A DNA stretch of 64,000 nt from Chryseobacterium sp. 7 (GTDB taxonomy: Bacteria; Bacteroidota; Bacteroidia; Flavobacteriales; Weeksellaceae): the NCBI RefSeq assembly GCF_003663845.1, contig NZ_RCCA01000004.1, positions 62,001-126,000 on the forward strand. Reading direction: 5' to 3'. The notes beneath the pieces are model-generated. The model saw nothing but the letters and a program-made list of their open reading frames with translations. It did not search any database and was not told where the DNA came from. Each line of letters starts with the position of its first letter. Within the stretch, counting starts at the first letter, position 1. Positions 8,616 to 16,573 of this stretch are shown piece after piece. A program made the position numbers and the translations under genes.

Positions 8616-8697
8616 AAATGTACCAATCTACCAGTTTGCCCATCATTTTGTAAACATTAGTAAACTGATAGATTGCTAAATTGTTACATTAAAAAAA
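8616..8697 (+). repeat. Imperfect inverted repeat spacer before the 102-aa gene
   Basis: The left half (AATGTACCAATCTACCAGTT) and the complement of the right half (AATGTAACAATTTAGCAATC, then TATCAGTTTACTAATG) share AATGTA, CAATCTAyCAGTTT and CCAT/TAAT blocks. The words match those at 4669-4779, so the two spacers probably carry the same repeat family. Confidence 0.5.
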
Positions 8698-9006
8698 ATG
8701 AATATAGATGAATTCAGAGCGGAGCTGGAGACGAGGCTTTCAATTGAGAAAGAATACTTAACTCAGGAAGCCTGCTCTGTTGATGAGCCGGAAAGGCTTG
8801 AGCTATTAGGAAAGTTTAATGGAAAATATAAAGAGCTGATCAAAAGATTGGCTGACGAAAACGGAATTGATTTAAACGAATCCTATCCCTCTGAAAATGC
8901 ATCAGATTCGGAAAACCTTTCATACGGGCAGATTATTCTGGGGAGAACAATGAATGTTTACGACAGATTATCAGATGAGCTGTATGAAGAAATAACAAAC
9001 ATATAA
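8698..9006 (+). CDS. Conserved-looking 102-aa protein of unknown function
   Basis: I do not recognise this protein. It is 102 residues, acidic, probably all helical, with no signal peptide or membrane segment. Its first half (NIDEFRAELETRLSIEKEYL) and middle (GKFNGKYKELIKRLADENGI) look like amphipathic helices; the end has YGQIILGRTMNVYDRL. It sits between paaH and paaI with only 9 bases to the next start, so it is almost certainly co-transcribed and could be a small accessory or assembly factor of the pathway. Codon use resembles its neighbours. Confidence 0.75.
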   Translation: MNIDEFRAELETRLSIEKEYLTQEACSVDEPERLELLGKFNGKYKELIKRLADENGIDLNESYPSENASDSENLSYGQIILGRTMNVYDRLSDELYEEITNI

Positions 9007-9015
9007 TTAATAGAA

Positions 9016-9429
9016 ATGAATCCAAGACAAGTAGCAGATTATATGTTCAATCAGGATTATTTTTCCCAGTGGATGAATATTAAAATGATTGAAGTAAAAG
9101 AAAATTACTGTTTAATAGAAATGCCGATCAAGAAGGAGATGCTGAATGGGCTTAAGACAGTTCATGGTGGAGTTACCTTTGCTTTTGCAGACTCTGCGCT
9201 GGCATTCTCTTCCAACAATACCGGTGATGCTGCTGTAGCATTGAATTGTATCATCAACTTTACCAAAGCAGGAAAAGAAGGCGATATTTTCAGGGCGGAA
9301 AGTATTTTGGTGAATGACACCAGAAAAACAGCCGTGTATGACATTCAAATTACCAATCAAAATAAAGAACTGATCGCAAAATTTGTAGGAACAGTCTACA
9401 AAATCGGGAAAAAAGTAACAGAATTATAA
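9016..9429 (+). CDS. paaI: Hotdog-fold thioesterase PaaI
   Basis: A 137-residue acyl-CoA thioesterase of the PaaI/4HBT type. TVHGGVTFAFADSALAFSSN contains the HGG and catalytic-Asp signature (E. coli PaaI: HGG and ADTAFA). It hydrolyses phenylacetyl-CoA derivatives, probably freeing CoA if ring-hydroxylated dead-end products build up. Length matches E. coli PaaI (140). It begins 9 bases after the upstream small gene. Confidence 0.92.
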   Translation: MNPRQVADYMFNQDYFSQWMNIKMIEVKENYCLIEMPIKKEMLNGLKTVHGGVTFAFADSALAFSSNNTGDAAVALNCIINFTKAGKEGDIFRAESILVNDTRKTAVYDIQITNQNKELIAKFVGTVYKIGKKVTEL

Positions 9430-9459
9430 AAAAACTAACCAGAAACCAAATCAAACAAA

Positions 9460-10155
9460 ATGAGAAAAATAGTTGCACTGCTCTTTGGGATTTCAACCCT
9501 TCTGTTGAATGCTCAGCAGAAAGTGAACGAATCTTTGAAAAAAGAACTTGATGCTATCATGAAGACAGATCAGGGATACAGAAAGCTTTTTCATACCGGG
9601 ATAACTCCTGAGAAAAAAGAACAGCTGCTGAAAGATCTGAATATAGACCAGGAAGAATTCAAAAAGAAAGACTGGCTGCTGGTGGCAGAACAGGATAGTT
9701 TGAACATGCAGAAAATCGAAAATATTATTGCTCAATATGGCTATCCTGGAAAAACATTGGTTGGGGAACCTACAAATAAGGCAGCTTGGTTCGTGATCCA
9801 GCATTCAACCAAAATTGGAAAATACCTGCCTCTCATTAAGGAAGCCGGAAAAAATAAAGAAATTCCTTTCACATTGGTTGCCATGATGGAAGATAGATCT
9901 TTGATGGATGAGGACAAAGAGCAGATCTATGGAACACAGGGAAAAGGAGAAATGACAAAAGATAAGGATGGAAAACAAGTCTTCATCAGCTTTGTTTGGC
10001 CTGTCAAAGATCTTGAGAATGTTAATAAAAGAAGAAAAGAAGCTGGCTTCGATTCTACCATTGAAGAAAACGCCAAAAGAATGTTCGGACAAGATTTCAA
10101 ATATGAACCCTATACTTTAAAACAGGTTTTAGAACTAAGAAATAAAAACAAATAA
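9460..10155 (+). CDS. Secreted DUF6624-family protein
   Basis: A 231-residue protein with a clear N-terminal signal peptide (MRKIVALLFGISTLLLNAQQ). The body has YGYPGKTLVGE, AAWFVIQHS, LVAMMEDRSLMDEDKEQIYGTQG: the DUF6624 hallmark with a conserved D-R and Q-x-YGTQ. The function of this family is not known to me. It is unexpected in a catabolic operon of cytosolic enzymes because it should be exported to the periplasm, yet it lies 30 bases after paaI and 46 before the thiolase, so it is probably part of the transcript. Confidence 0.8.
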   Translation: MRKIVALLFGISTLLLNAQQKVNESLKKELDAIMKTDQGYRKLFHTGITPEKKEQLLKDLNIDQEEFKKKDWLLVAEQDSLNMQKIENIIAQYGYPGKTLVGEPTNKAAWFVIQHSTKIGKYLPLIKEAGKNKEIPFTLVAMMEDRSLMDEDKEQIYGTQGKGEMTKDKDGKQVFISFVWPVKDLENVNKRRKEAGFDSTIEENAKRMFGQDFKYEPYTLKQVLELRNKNK

Positions 10156-10201
10156 ATCCGGTATTGTTATACATTACTAGATTGTTATATTAAATAACAT
10201 T

Positions 10202-11407
10202 ATGAACAACGTATACATCATAGACTATGTCAGAACTCCCATTTCAAAATTACAGGGAGGGTTATCAGAAGTAAGAGCTGATGATTTAGCTGCTATTGTG
10301 ATCAAAGAAGTGGTAGCAAGAAATCCTGAAGTTCCTGTAGAAGAAATTGAAGACGTTATTTTCGGATGTGCCAATCAGGCGGGTGAAGATAACAGAAATG
10401 TTGCAAGAATGGGACTTTTATTAGCTGGTCTTCCTTATAAAATCGGTGGCGAGACAGTTAATAGACTTTGTGCATCAGGAATGTCTGCTGTAGCCAATGC
10501 ATTTCGTTCCATCGCAGCAGGAGAAGGAGAAATTTATATTGCTGGAGGAGTAGAGAATATGACACGTTCTCCTTATGTGATGTCAAAACCAAGTGCAGCT
10601 TTTGGTAGAGACAGTCAGATGTTTGATACTACTTTCGGATGGCGTTTCATCAACCCAAAAATGAAAGAATTATACGGAGTTGACGGAATGGGAGAAACTG
10701 CAGAAAACCTTGCAGATATTCACCATATTAATAGAGAAGATCAGGATAAATTTGCCCTTTGGTCTCAGCAGAAAGCTACAAAAGCTCAGGAAAGCGGAAG
10801 ACTGGCAGAAGAAATTGTAAAAGTTGAGATTCCTCAGAGAAAAGGAGATCCAATCGTTTTTGAAAAAGATGAATTCATCAAACCAACTTCTTCAATGGAA
10901 GGGTTGGCAAAACTTCGTCCGGCTTTCAGAAAAGAAGGAACAGTAACAGCTGGAAACGCTTCAGGAATGAATGACGGTGCAGCCGCTTTGATTTTAGCAA
11001 GTGAAGAAGCCGTTAAAAAATATGGTTTAAAACCAAAGGCAAAAATTCTGGGATCTTCCGTAGCGGGTGTAGAACCAAGAATTATGGGAATCGGACCTGT
11101 AGAAGCTGCCCAAAAACTATTGAAAAGATTAGATCTTTCTCTTCAAGATATGGACATCATTGAACTCAATGAAGCATTTGCAGCACAGGCGCTTGCAGTA
11201 ACAAGAAGCTTAGGTTTAAAAGATGACGATGCAAGAATAAATCCTAATGGAGGAGCTATTGCCATCGGCCACCCACTGGGAGTTTCCGGAGCGAGAATAG
11301 TAGGTTCTGCTGCAATAGAACTTCAGAAGCAGGATAAAAAATATGCATTGTGTACCCTTTGTATCGGTGTCGGGCAAGGATATGCAATGGTCATCGAAAA
11401 AGTGTAA
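10202..11407 (+). CDS. paaJ: 3-oxoadipyl-CoA thiolase (PaaJ-type)
   Basis: A 401-residue thiolase that cleaves 3-oxoadipyl-CoA (and probably the dehydrosuberyl-CoA intermediate) to acetyl-CoA and succinyl-CoA, or the shorter acyl-CoA. The acylated cysteine is C90 in NRLCASGMSAV. The active-site His lies in GGAIAIGHPLGVSGAR and the second Cys in CTLCIGVGQG; NEAFAAQALAV is also conserved. Length equals E. coli PaaJ (401). Substrate is inferred from operon context, since acetoacetyl-CoA thiolases look very similar. Confidence 0.9.
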   Translation: MNNVYIIDYVRTPISKLQGGLSEVRADDLAAIVIKEVVARNPEVPVEEIEDVIFGCANQAGEDNRNVARMGLLLAGLPYKIGGETVNRLCASGMSAVANAFRSIAAGEGEIYIAGGVENMTRSPYVMSKPSAAFGRDSQMFDTTFGWRFINPKMKELYGVDGMGETAENLADIHHINREDQDKFALWSQQKATKAQESGRLAEEIVKVEIPQRKGDPIVFEKDEFIKPTSSMEGLAKLRPAFRKEGTVTAGNASGMNDGAAALILASEEAVKKYGLKPKAKILGSSVAGVEPRIMGIGPVEAAQKLLKRLDLSLQDMDIIELNEAFAAQALAVTRSLGLKDDDARINPNGGAIAIGHPLGVSGARIVGSAAIELQKQDKKYALCTLCIGVGQGYAMVIEKV

Positions 11408-11483
11408 TCAATTAAAAAGATAAAGAGATTAGAGTGAGAAAAATGTCTGACATCTGAAATCTACTATCTGATCTCTAACAAAT

Positions 11484-12077
11484 ATGAACATCTACTCATA
11501 CCACGGAATCCGTCCCATTATAAAACGAACTGCTTACATTCATCCACAGGCAGTCATTATCGGGAATGTAGAAATAGGCGAAGAAGTATATATCGGTCCC
11601 AATGCGGTAATTCGTGGTGACTGGGGAAAAATTATCATTAAAGACGGAGCCAATGTACAGGAAAACTGTACTCTTCACGTTTTCCCGAATATAGAAACTA
11701 TCCTGGAAGAATCAGCACACATTGGACACGGAGCTATTATTCATTCAGGGCATATCGGAAAGAACTGTCTGATTGGAATGAACTCGGTAGTAATGGATAA
11801 AGCCTATATTGGTGACGAAAGTATCGTGGGAGCACTGGCTTTTGTGCCCGCCAATTTCAGATGCGAACCAAGAAAACTGGTTGTAGGAAGCCCTGCAAAA
11901 ATTATCCGTGATGTTTCAGACGAAATGATTCATTGGAAAACAGAAGGAACAAAACTATATCAGGAGCTGGCAAGAGAAGGAAAAGAAGCCATCTTGCCTT
12001 GTGATCCTTTTACAGAATACGTCCAGCAGATCCCAACCAAAATTGTGGATTATAGCATCTGGGATGATGTAAAATAA
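11484..12077 (+). CDS. paaY: PaaY, hexapeptide-repeat thioesterase
   Basis: A 197-residue left-handed beta-helix protein of the gamma-carbonic-anhydrase type. Hexapeptide turns run from residue 20 to 130 (AVIIGNVEIGEEVYIGPNAV, IRGDWGKIIIKDGANVQENC, HIGHGAIIHSGHIGKNCLIG). Metal-site histidines are visible in CTLHVF, HIGHGA and IHSGH. The length and C-terminal helix (WKTEGTKLYQELAREGKEAI) match E. coli PaaY (196), a thioesterase that rescues CoA trapped as 2-hydroxycyclohepta-trienone-CoA. It follows the thiolase by 76 bases of TCTGA/ATCTGA-word spacer. Confidence 0.92.
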   Translation: MNIYSYHGIRPIIKRTAYIHPQAVIIGNVEIGEEVYIGPNAVIRGDWGKIIIKDGANVQENCTLHVFPNIETILEESAHIGHGAIIHSGHIGKNCLIGMNSVVMDKAYIGDESIVGALAFVPANFRCEPRKLVVGSPAKIIRDVSDEMIHWKTEGTKLYQELAREGKEAILPCDPFTEYVQQIPTKIVDYSIWDDVK

Positions 12078-12089
12078 TAGGATAAAAGA

Positions 12090-12122
12090 AAATCTAACAG
12101 GTTTCTAAAACCTGTTAGATTT
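12090..12122. repeat. REP-like palindrome, left of the RAYT gene
   Basis: A perfect 15-base inverted repeat, AAATCTAACAGGTTT (12090-12104) and AAACCTGTTAGATTT (12108-12122), with a CTA loop. It lies 20 bases before the RAYT start. The core AACAGGTTT...AAACCTGTT matches the plan of the right-hand copy at 12734-12766 and of the distant copy at 32519-32551. Confidence 0.85.
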
Positions 12123-12142
12123 AAATTAATACCAGATTTAAA

Positions 12143-12721
12143 ATGATTAATACAGAAAATTTTGAATTTGAAGGAGCATATCACATTTTCTCTCATGTAA
12201 ATGGGACTGAAGTTATTTTTCGTGAACCATCAAATTATCAATTTTTTCTGGAAAAGGTAGAAAAATATATTCTTCCGATAGCTGATATTTATGCTTATTG
12301 TCTATTACCTAATCATTTTCATTTGTTGTTAAGATTTAAGAATTTTAATGATGTGAATAGTGAAAATGAGCATCAGTTTTTAATGAAGCGTTTTAGTAAT
12401 TTATTGAATGCATATGCTAAAGCTTATAACAAAAGATATAATAGGAAAGGTGCTCTTTTTTTGAATGCGGTAAAACGGAAAAAAATATCAGATGAGAAAT
12501 ATTTATTGAAAGTTCTCCATTACATCCATAATAATCCGATTAATCACGGGTTTGTAAATAGTATTGATCAATGGAGGCATTCTTCGTATAATTCATATAT
12601 AACTCCTGAAAAAGAAAGTAAATTGGATAGAAAGGAAATCATGCGGTATTTTGATTCGGTAGAAATTTTTAGAAATTATCATAAGTCTATTATTGAATAT
12701 GACTTTTTAAATTTTGAATAA
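12143..12721 (+). CDS. REP-associated tyrosine transposase (RAYT, Y1_Tnp family)
   Basis: A 192-residue protein with the HUH single-strand nuclease fold of IS200/RAYT transposases. The metal-binding HUH motif is NHFHLLLRF (H58, H60), preceded by YAYCLLPNHF. The helix NAYAKAYNKRYNRKGALFL holds the nucleophilic tyrosine (Y91 or Y95) and the RxGxLF motif typical of RAYTs, and YIHNNPINHGFV is the usual family signature. All catalytic residues are present and the frame is intact. It is more AT-rich than the paa genes, lacks a passenger gene and is bounded by two palindromes, so it looks like a domesticated single-copy RAYT that landed inside the paa locus. RAYTs process REP/REPIN palindromes. Confidence 0.9.
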   Translation: MINTENFEFEGAYHIFSHVNGTEVIFREPSNYQFFLEKVEKYILPIADIYAYCLLPNHFHLLLRFKNFNDVNSENEHQFLMKRFSNLLNAYAKAYNKRYNRKGALFLNAVKRKKISDEKYLLKVLHYIHNNPINHGFVNSIDQWRHSSYNSYITPEKESKLDRKEIMRYFDSVEIFRNYHKSIIEYDFLNFE

Positions 12722-12733
12722 TTGCTAATAATC

Positions 12734-12766
12734 AAACCTAACGGGTTTTTAAAACCCGTTAGGTTT
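12734..12766. repeat. REP-like palindrome, right of the RAYT gene
   Basis: Perfect 16-base arms, AAACCTAACGGGTTTT (12734-12749) and AAAACCCGTTAGGTTT (12751-12766), around a single T. It starts 12 bases after the RAYT stop and ends 13 bases before the esterase ATG. Compared with the left copy it has compensating changes (ACAGG/CCTGT to ACGGG/CCCGT), so the pairing, not the exact sequence, is kept. Confidence 0.85.
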
Positions 12767-12779
12767 AATAAAATTAAAT

Positions 12780-13607
12780 ATGATTAAAAAAATTGCACTT
12801 GCATGCAGTATAATGTTTGCGGTGGGGAGTACACTGTCTGCACAGATGGTTACTACAAAACCACTTACAATAGGAGAAGTGAGGACCATTAAGTCCAAAA
12901 CATTAAATGAAGACAGAACGCTGAATATTTATCTTCCACAGGGATATGATAAAACAAAATCATATCCGGTGATCTATCTGTTGGATGGAAGTATGAATGA
13001 AGATTTTATTCATGTGACAGGGTTAGTACAATTCTTTAATCAGATGTATTCCATGCCGGAAACCATTGTAATAGGAGTTGCTAATGTAGACAGAAAAAGA
13101 GACTTTACTTTTCATACGGATTTAAAAGACTTGCAGAAAGATTATCCTACAACAGGGCACTCTGATAAGTTTATTGAATTCATGGAAAAGGAATTAAAGC
13201 CTTATGTGGAAAGTCAGTTTAAAACAACAGATAAATACCTTTTTGGTCAGTCTTTGGGAGGACTTTTGGCGACAGAAATCCTTTTGAAAAAACCGGAAAT
13301 GTTTAATAATTATTTTATCATCAGTCCAAGTTTGTGGTGGGATGACGAAAGTCTTTTAAAACAGACCCCACAACTGCTTTCAAAATTACCGGATACGAAA
13401 AAGTTTGTTTATGTTTCTGTAGGGAAAGGAGAACATCCTGTAATGATAAAGGATGCTGAAGCTTTCTACGATGTTTTGAAAAAAGCAGGAAAGAAAAATT
13501 GGACACTGGAATATAAAATGATGGAAACAGACAATCATGCAACCATTCTTCACAGAAGCTTATATGAAGGATTAGTGAAAATGTTTCCATATCAGGAACC
13601 GAAATAA
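12780..13607 (+). CDS. Secreted alpha/beta-hydrolase, esterase D/IroE-like
   Basis: A 275-residue exported hydrolase. The signal peptide ends at about TLSAQ (residue 21). The nucleophile elbow is GQSLGG, preceded by TDKYLF; the catalytic His is probably in TDNHATILHRSLYEG near the C-terminus. LNIYLPQGYDKTKSYPVIYL and PETIVIGVANVDRKRDFT are typical of the putative-esterase family that includes siderophore esterases and esterase D. Substrate is unknown. It begins directly after the RAYT palindrome and before paaZ, so it is an insertion relative to known paa operons. Confidence 0.85.
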   Translation: MIKKIALACSIMFAVGSTLSAQMVTTKPLTIGEVRTIKSKTLNEDRTLNIYLPQGYDKTKSYPVIYLLDGSMNEDFIHVTGLVQFFNQMYSMPETIVIGVANVDRKRDFTFHTDLKDLQKDYPTTGHSDKFIEFMEKELKPYVESQFKTTDKYLFGQSLGGLLATEILLKKPEMFNNYFIISPSLWWDDESLLKQTPQLLSKLPDTKKFVYVSVGKGEHPVMIKDAEAFYDVLKKAGKKNWTLEYKMMETDNHATILHRSLYEGLVKMFPYQEPK

Positions 13608-13617
13608 ATCAGTTTCA

Positions 13618-13893
13618 TTGATAAAGATTCTGAAAAAATACTGGATTTTAATATTGCTTACGATCATCATTGTGAATACGTTAGGTTTTCACTTTGTAAA
13701 AGAGTCAATAGGAATTTCGGATGCTTTGGAACATGTTGAATCAGATGAGGTAATTGCTGAATTAAAGCAGAAAGACAATTTTTACATGTTGTTTGTTGAA
13801 ATTGTCATCATTTTAGACGGCTGGCTGGTACTATTTATCCCTTATTTGATTATTAGAAACTTTATTAAAAAGAGTAATTTAAGTAAAAAGTAA
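13618..13893 (+). CDS. Small two-helix membrane protein
   Basis: A 91-residue protein with two predicted membrane spans (about residues 7-26, WILILLTIIIVNTLGFHFV, and 58-82, MLFVEIVIILDGWLVLFIPY) joined by an acidic loop (DALEHVESDEVIAELKQKD). The start is TTG at 13618; no ATG is available nearby, and the frame is open from just after the esterase stop. It ends 9 bases before paaZ. I do not recognise a family and propose no function. Confidence 0.65.
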   Translation: MIKILKKYWILILLTIIIVNTLGFHFVKESIGISDALEHVESDEVIAELKQKDNFYMLFVEIVIILDGWLVLFIPYLIIRNFIKKSNLSKK

Positions 13894-13902
13894 AAAAACT
13901 AT

Positions 13903-16398
13903 ATGGAAAAGTTAAAAAACTATATCTACGGACAATGGGTAGAAGGTACCGGAAGCGGAGTTCCTTTGTACAATGCCGTTACAGGAGAGCAGGTAGCTGT
14001 TTCCGATACAGAAGGGCTTAATTTTGAACAGGCTCTTGACTACGGAAGAACCGTAGGATATAAAAACCTTTCTTCAATGACTTTCTATGACCGTGGGGAA
14101 ATGCTGAAAAAAGTAGCACTTTACCTGTTGGAAAGAAAGAAAAAATACTATGATCTATCATATAAAACAGGAGCTACCCACGTTGATTCATGGGTTGATA
14201 TTGAAGGAGGTTTTGGAACTTTCTTTACTTACTCAGGTTTAGCAAAAAGAATGCTTCCTAATACTTCATTTTGGGTAGATGGAGACACTCAGAAAATTTC
14301 TGCTAACGGAACTTTCTTAGGAACTCATATTTTAACACCTAGCGAAGGTGTTTCTGTACAGATCAACGCTTATAACTTTCCAGTATGGGGAATGTTGGAA
14401 AAACTTTCTACTTCTTTATTAGCTGGTGTTCCTTCTATTGTAAAACCATCTCCTTTCGGATCTTATCTTACCAATGCGGTATTTCAGGATATGATTGAGA
14501 GTGGAGTATTGCCTGAAGGTGCCGTACAGTTAGTATGTGGAGAACCGGGGAATATTTTAGATTATGTACAGGACGGAGACTCTGTATTATTTACAGGTTC
14601 AGCCAATACAGGAAGAAAATTAAAATCACTTCCATCCATTGCAGGAAATGCCGTTCGTTTCAATATGGAAGCAGATTCTTTGAACTGTTCTATCCTTGGA
14701 TTGGAAGCAAAACCGGGAACTCCGGAATTTGATTTATTCATCAAAGAAGTTCGTAACGAAATGACAACAAAAGCGGGGCAGAAATGTACAGCGATCAGAA
14801 GAATTATCGTTCCTGAACACTTAATTGGTGACGTTCAGAATGCTTTGTCTAAAGCTTTGGATCAAACGAAAATCGGCAACCCATTAAGCAGAGAAACCAA
14901 AATGGGATCTTTAGTAGGAAGACAGCAGTATGAAGAAGTTCTGAGAAAAGTAAACCTATTAAAATCAGAAACAGAACTTGTCTATGATGGAAAACACGAA
15001 CTGGTAGATGCCAACTACGAAAATGGAGCATTTATGAGTCCGAAACTATTCCTGAATGACAAACCTTTCGAAAAAAATATCTCTCACGATGTAGAAGCTT
15101 TCGGACCGGTATCTACATTAATGCCCTATAAAGATGCTGAAGAAGCCGCTGCATTGGCAAAAAGAGGAAAAGGAAGTTTAGTGGGATCTATCATTTCTCA
15201 TGACGAGAACTTTATCGCTGAAACTTCCTGGAAAATGGCTTCCCAGCACGGAAGAATCTTTGTACTAAACAGAGATAATGCTAAAGAAAGCACAGGTCAC
15301 GGTTCTCCACTTCCTACATTGATGCACGGAGGTCCTGGTAGAGCAGGTGGTGGTGAGGAAATGGGAGGATTAAGCGGTCTTCATTTTTTCTTACAGAAAA
15401 CAGCCATTCAGGGATCACCTGATGTACTTAAAGCGATTACTAAGATCTATCAGCAGGGAGCAGAGAAAAAATTCTCAGATAAGCATCCTTTCCAGAAATA
15501 TTTCGAAGAAGTAGAAGTAGGAGATTCTTTAGAAACAGCAGGTAGAACAGTTACCGATGCAGATATTGTAAACTTCTCCAATGTTTCATGGGATCATTTC
15601 TATGCCCATACCGATGCTACAAGTTTAACAGGTACTATCTTCGATAAAACTGTTGCCCACGGGTACTTCATTCTTTCAGCAGCAGCAGGATTATTCGTTT
15701 CAGGGAAAAAAGGACCAGTTATTGCCAACTATGGATTGGAGGATTGCAGTTTCTTCAAACCGGTATATGCCGGAGATACTATCACAGTGTATTTAACAGC
15801 AAAAGAAAAAATCAACAGAGGAGTAAAAGGAAGAAACATTCCTTCCGGTGTTGTAAAATGGCTGGTTGAGGTTGTGAATCAAAGAGATGAAGTTGTCTGT
15901 GTAGCAACGATTCTTACGTTGGTAGCAAAGCAATCTCCTTTCATTGATCTGAATGTGAAAAACGTTCAGAAAATATTGAATGGGCTAACGGAAACTACAC
16001 CTGCTCTTTGGGGGAAAATGTCTCCTCAGCAGATGTTGGAACATTTGGAGCAAGCTGTATTGGTAAGTTTTGGAGAACCTGAGGCGGAAAAATGCTTTAC
16101 TCCTGAAGAACATCTTGAAAAATGGCAGGATTCTCTTTACAATCACAGAGCAATGCCGAAAGAATTTACAGCACCGTTCCTTCCACAGGATGGTTCACTT
16201 CCGGAACCAACACACAAAAATCTGGAAGCAGCAAAACTATCATTCATGGATAACCTGAAAAAGTTTGTGATCTATTACAAAGAAAATCCACAGGCAGAAC
16301 ACATGAATTACGTTTTCGGTAAGCTGAATAAAGAAATGTGGGAACTGATGCATAAAAAGCATTTCACGCACCACTTCCAGCAGTTTGGATTGATATAA
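13903..16398 (+). CDS. paaZ: PaaZ, oxepin-CoA hydrolase/semialdehyde dehydrogenase with extra C-terminal domain
   Basis: The bifunctional ring-opening enzyme. Residues 1-510 are an aldehyde dehydrogenase with the catalytic C295 (AGQKCTAIRR) and general base E256 (NMEADS). Residues 530-680 are a MaoC-type hydratase with D564 and H569 (WDHFYAHTD). E. coli PaaZ ends there (681 residues), but this protein has 831: about 145 further residues (from about 686) with TPALWGKMSPQQMLEHL and a terminal HKKHFTHHFQQFGLI resemble the DinB/DUF1569 fold, which often binds metal through histidines. It hydrolyses oxepin-CoA and oxidises the resulting aldehyde. It is the last gene of the locus, followed by a terminator. 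Confidence 0.93.
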   Translation: MEKLKNYIYGQWVEGTGSGVPLYNAVTGEQVAVSDTEGLNFEQALDYGRTVGYKNLSSMTFYDRGEMLKKVALYLLERKKKYYDLSYKTGATHVDSWVDIEGGFGTFFTYSGLAKRMLPNTSFWVDGDTQKISANGTFLGTHILTPSEGVSVQINAYNFPVWGMLEKLSTSLLAGVPSIVKPSPFGSYLTNAVFQDMIESGVLPEGAVQLVCGEPGNILDYVQDGDSVLFTGSANTGRKLKSLPSIAGNAVRFNMEADSLNCSILGLEAKPGTPEFDLFIKEVRNEMTTKAGQKCTAIRRIIVPEHLIGDVQNALSKALDQTKIGNPLSRETKMGSLVGRQQYEEVLRKVNLLKSETELVYDGKHELVDANYENGAFMSPKLFLNDKPFEKNISHDVEAFGPVSTLMPYKDAEEAAALAKRGKGSLVGSIISHDENFIAETSWKMASQHGRIFVLNRDNAKESTGHGSPLPTLMHGGPGRAGGGEEMGGLSGLHFFLQKTAIQGSPDVLKAITKIYQQGAEKKFSDKHPFQKYFEEVEVGDSLETAGRTVTDADIVNFSNVSWDHFYAHTDATSLTGTIFDKTVAHGYFILSAAAGLFVSGKKGPVIANYGLEDCSFFKPVYAGDTITVYLTAKEKINRGVKGRNIPSGVVKWLVEVVNQRDEVVCVATILTLVAKQSPFIDLNVKNVQKILNGLTETTPALWGKMSPQQMLEHLEQAVLVSFGEPEAEKCFTPEEHLEKWQDSLYNHRAMPKEFTAPFLPQDGSLPEPTHKNLEAAKLSFMDNLKKFVIYYKENPQAEHMNYVFGKLNKEMWELMHKKHFTHHFQQFGLI

Positions 16399-16421
16399 TT
16401 CAAAATAAAATATAAATTTAT

Positions 16422-16455
16422 AGTCCCTTCAATTTAAGTTGATAGGGACTTTTTT
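16422..16455 (+). terminator. Intrinsic terminator after paaZ
   Basis: AGTCCCT (16422-16428) pairs with AGGGACT, extended inside by TCAA/TTGA, and is followed by a T6 run. It closes the paa locus 24 bases after the paaZ stop. Confidence 0.8.
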
Positions 16456-16573
16456 ATGAATAAAAAGAATTAACTTTAATACAATAAACGAACTCCGACA
16501 GCATTTAGAATACGGGAACACATCAGAACTGATTACTTTGGAAAATCAGAAAACGTTAAGACATAAAACAGTT

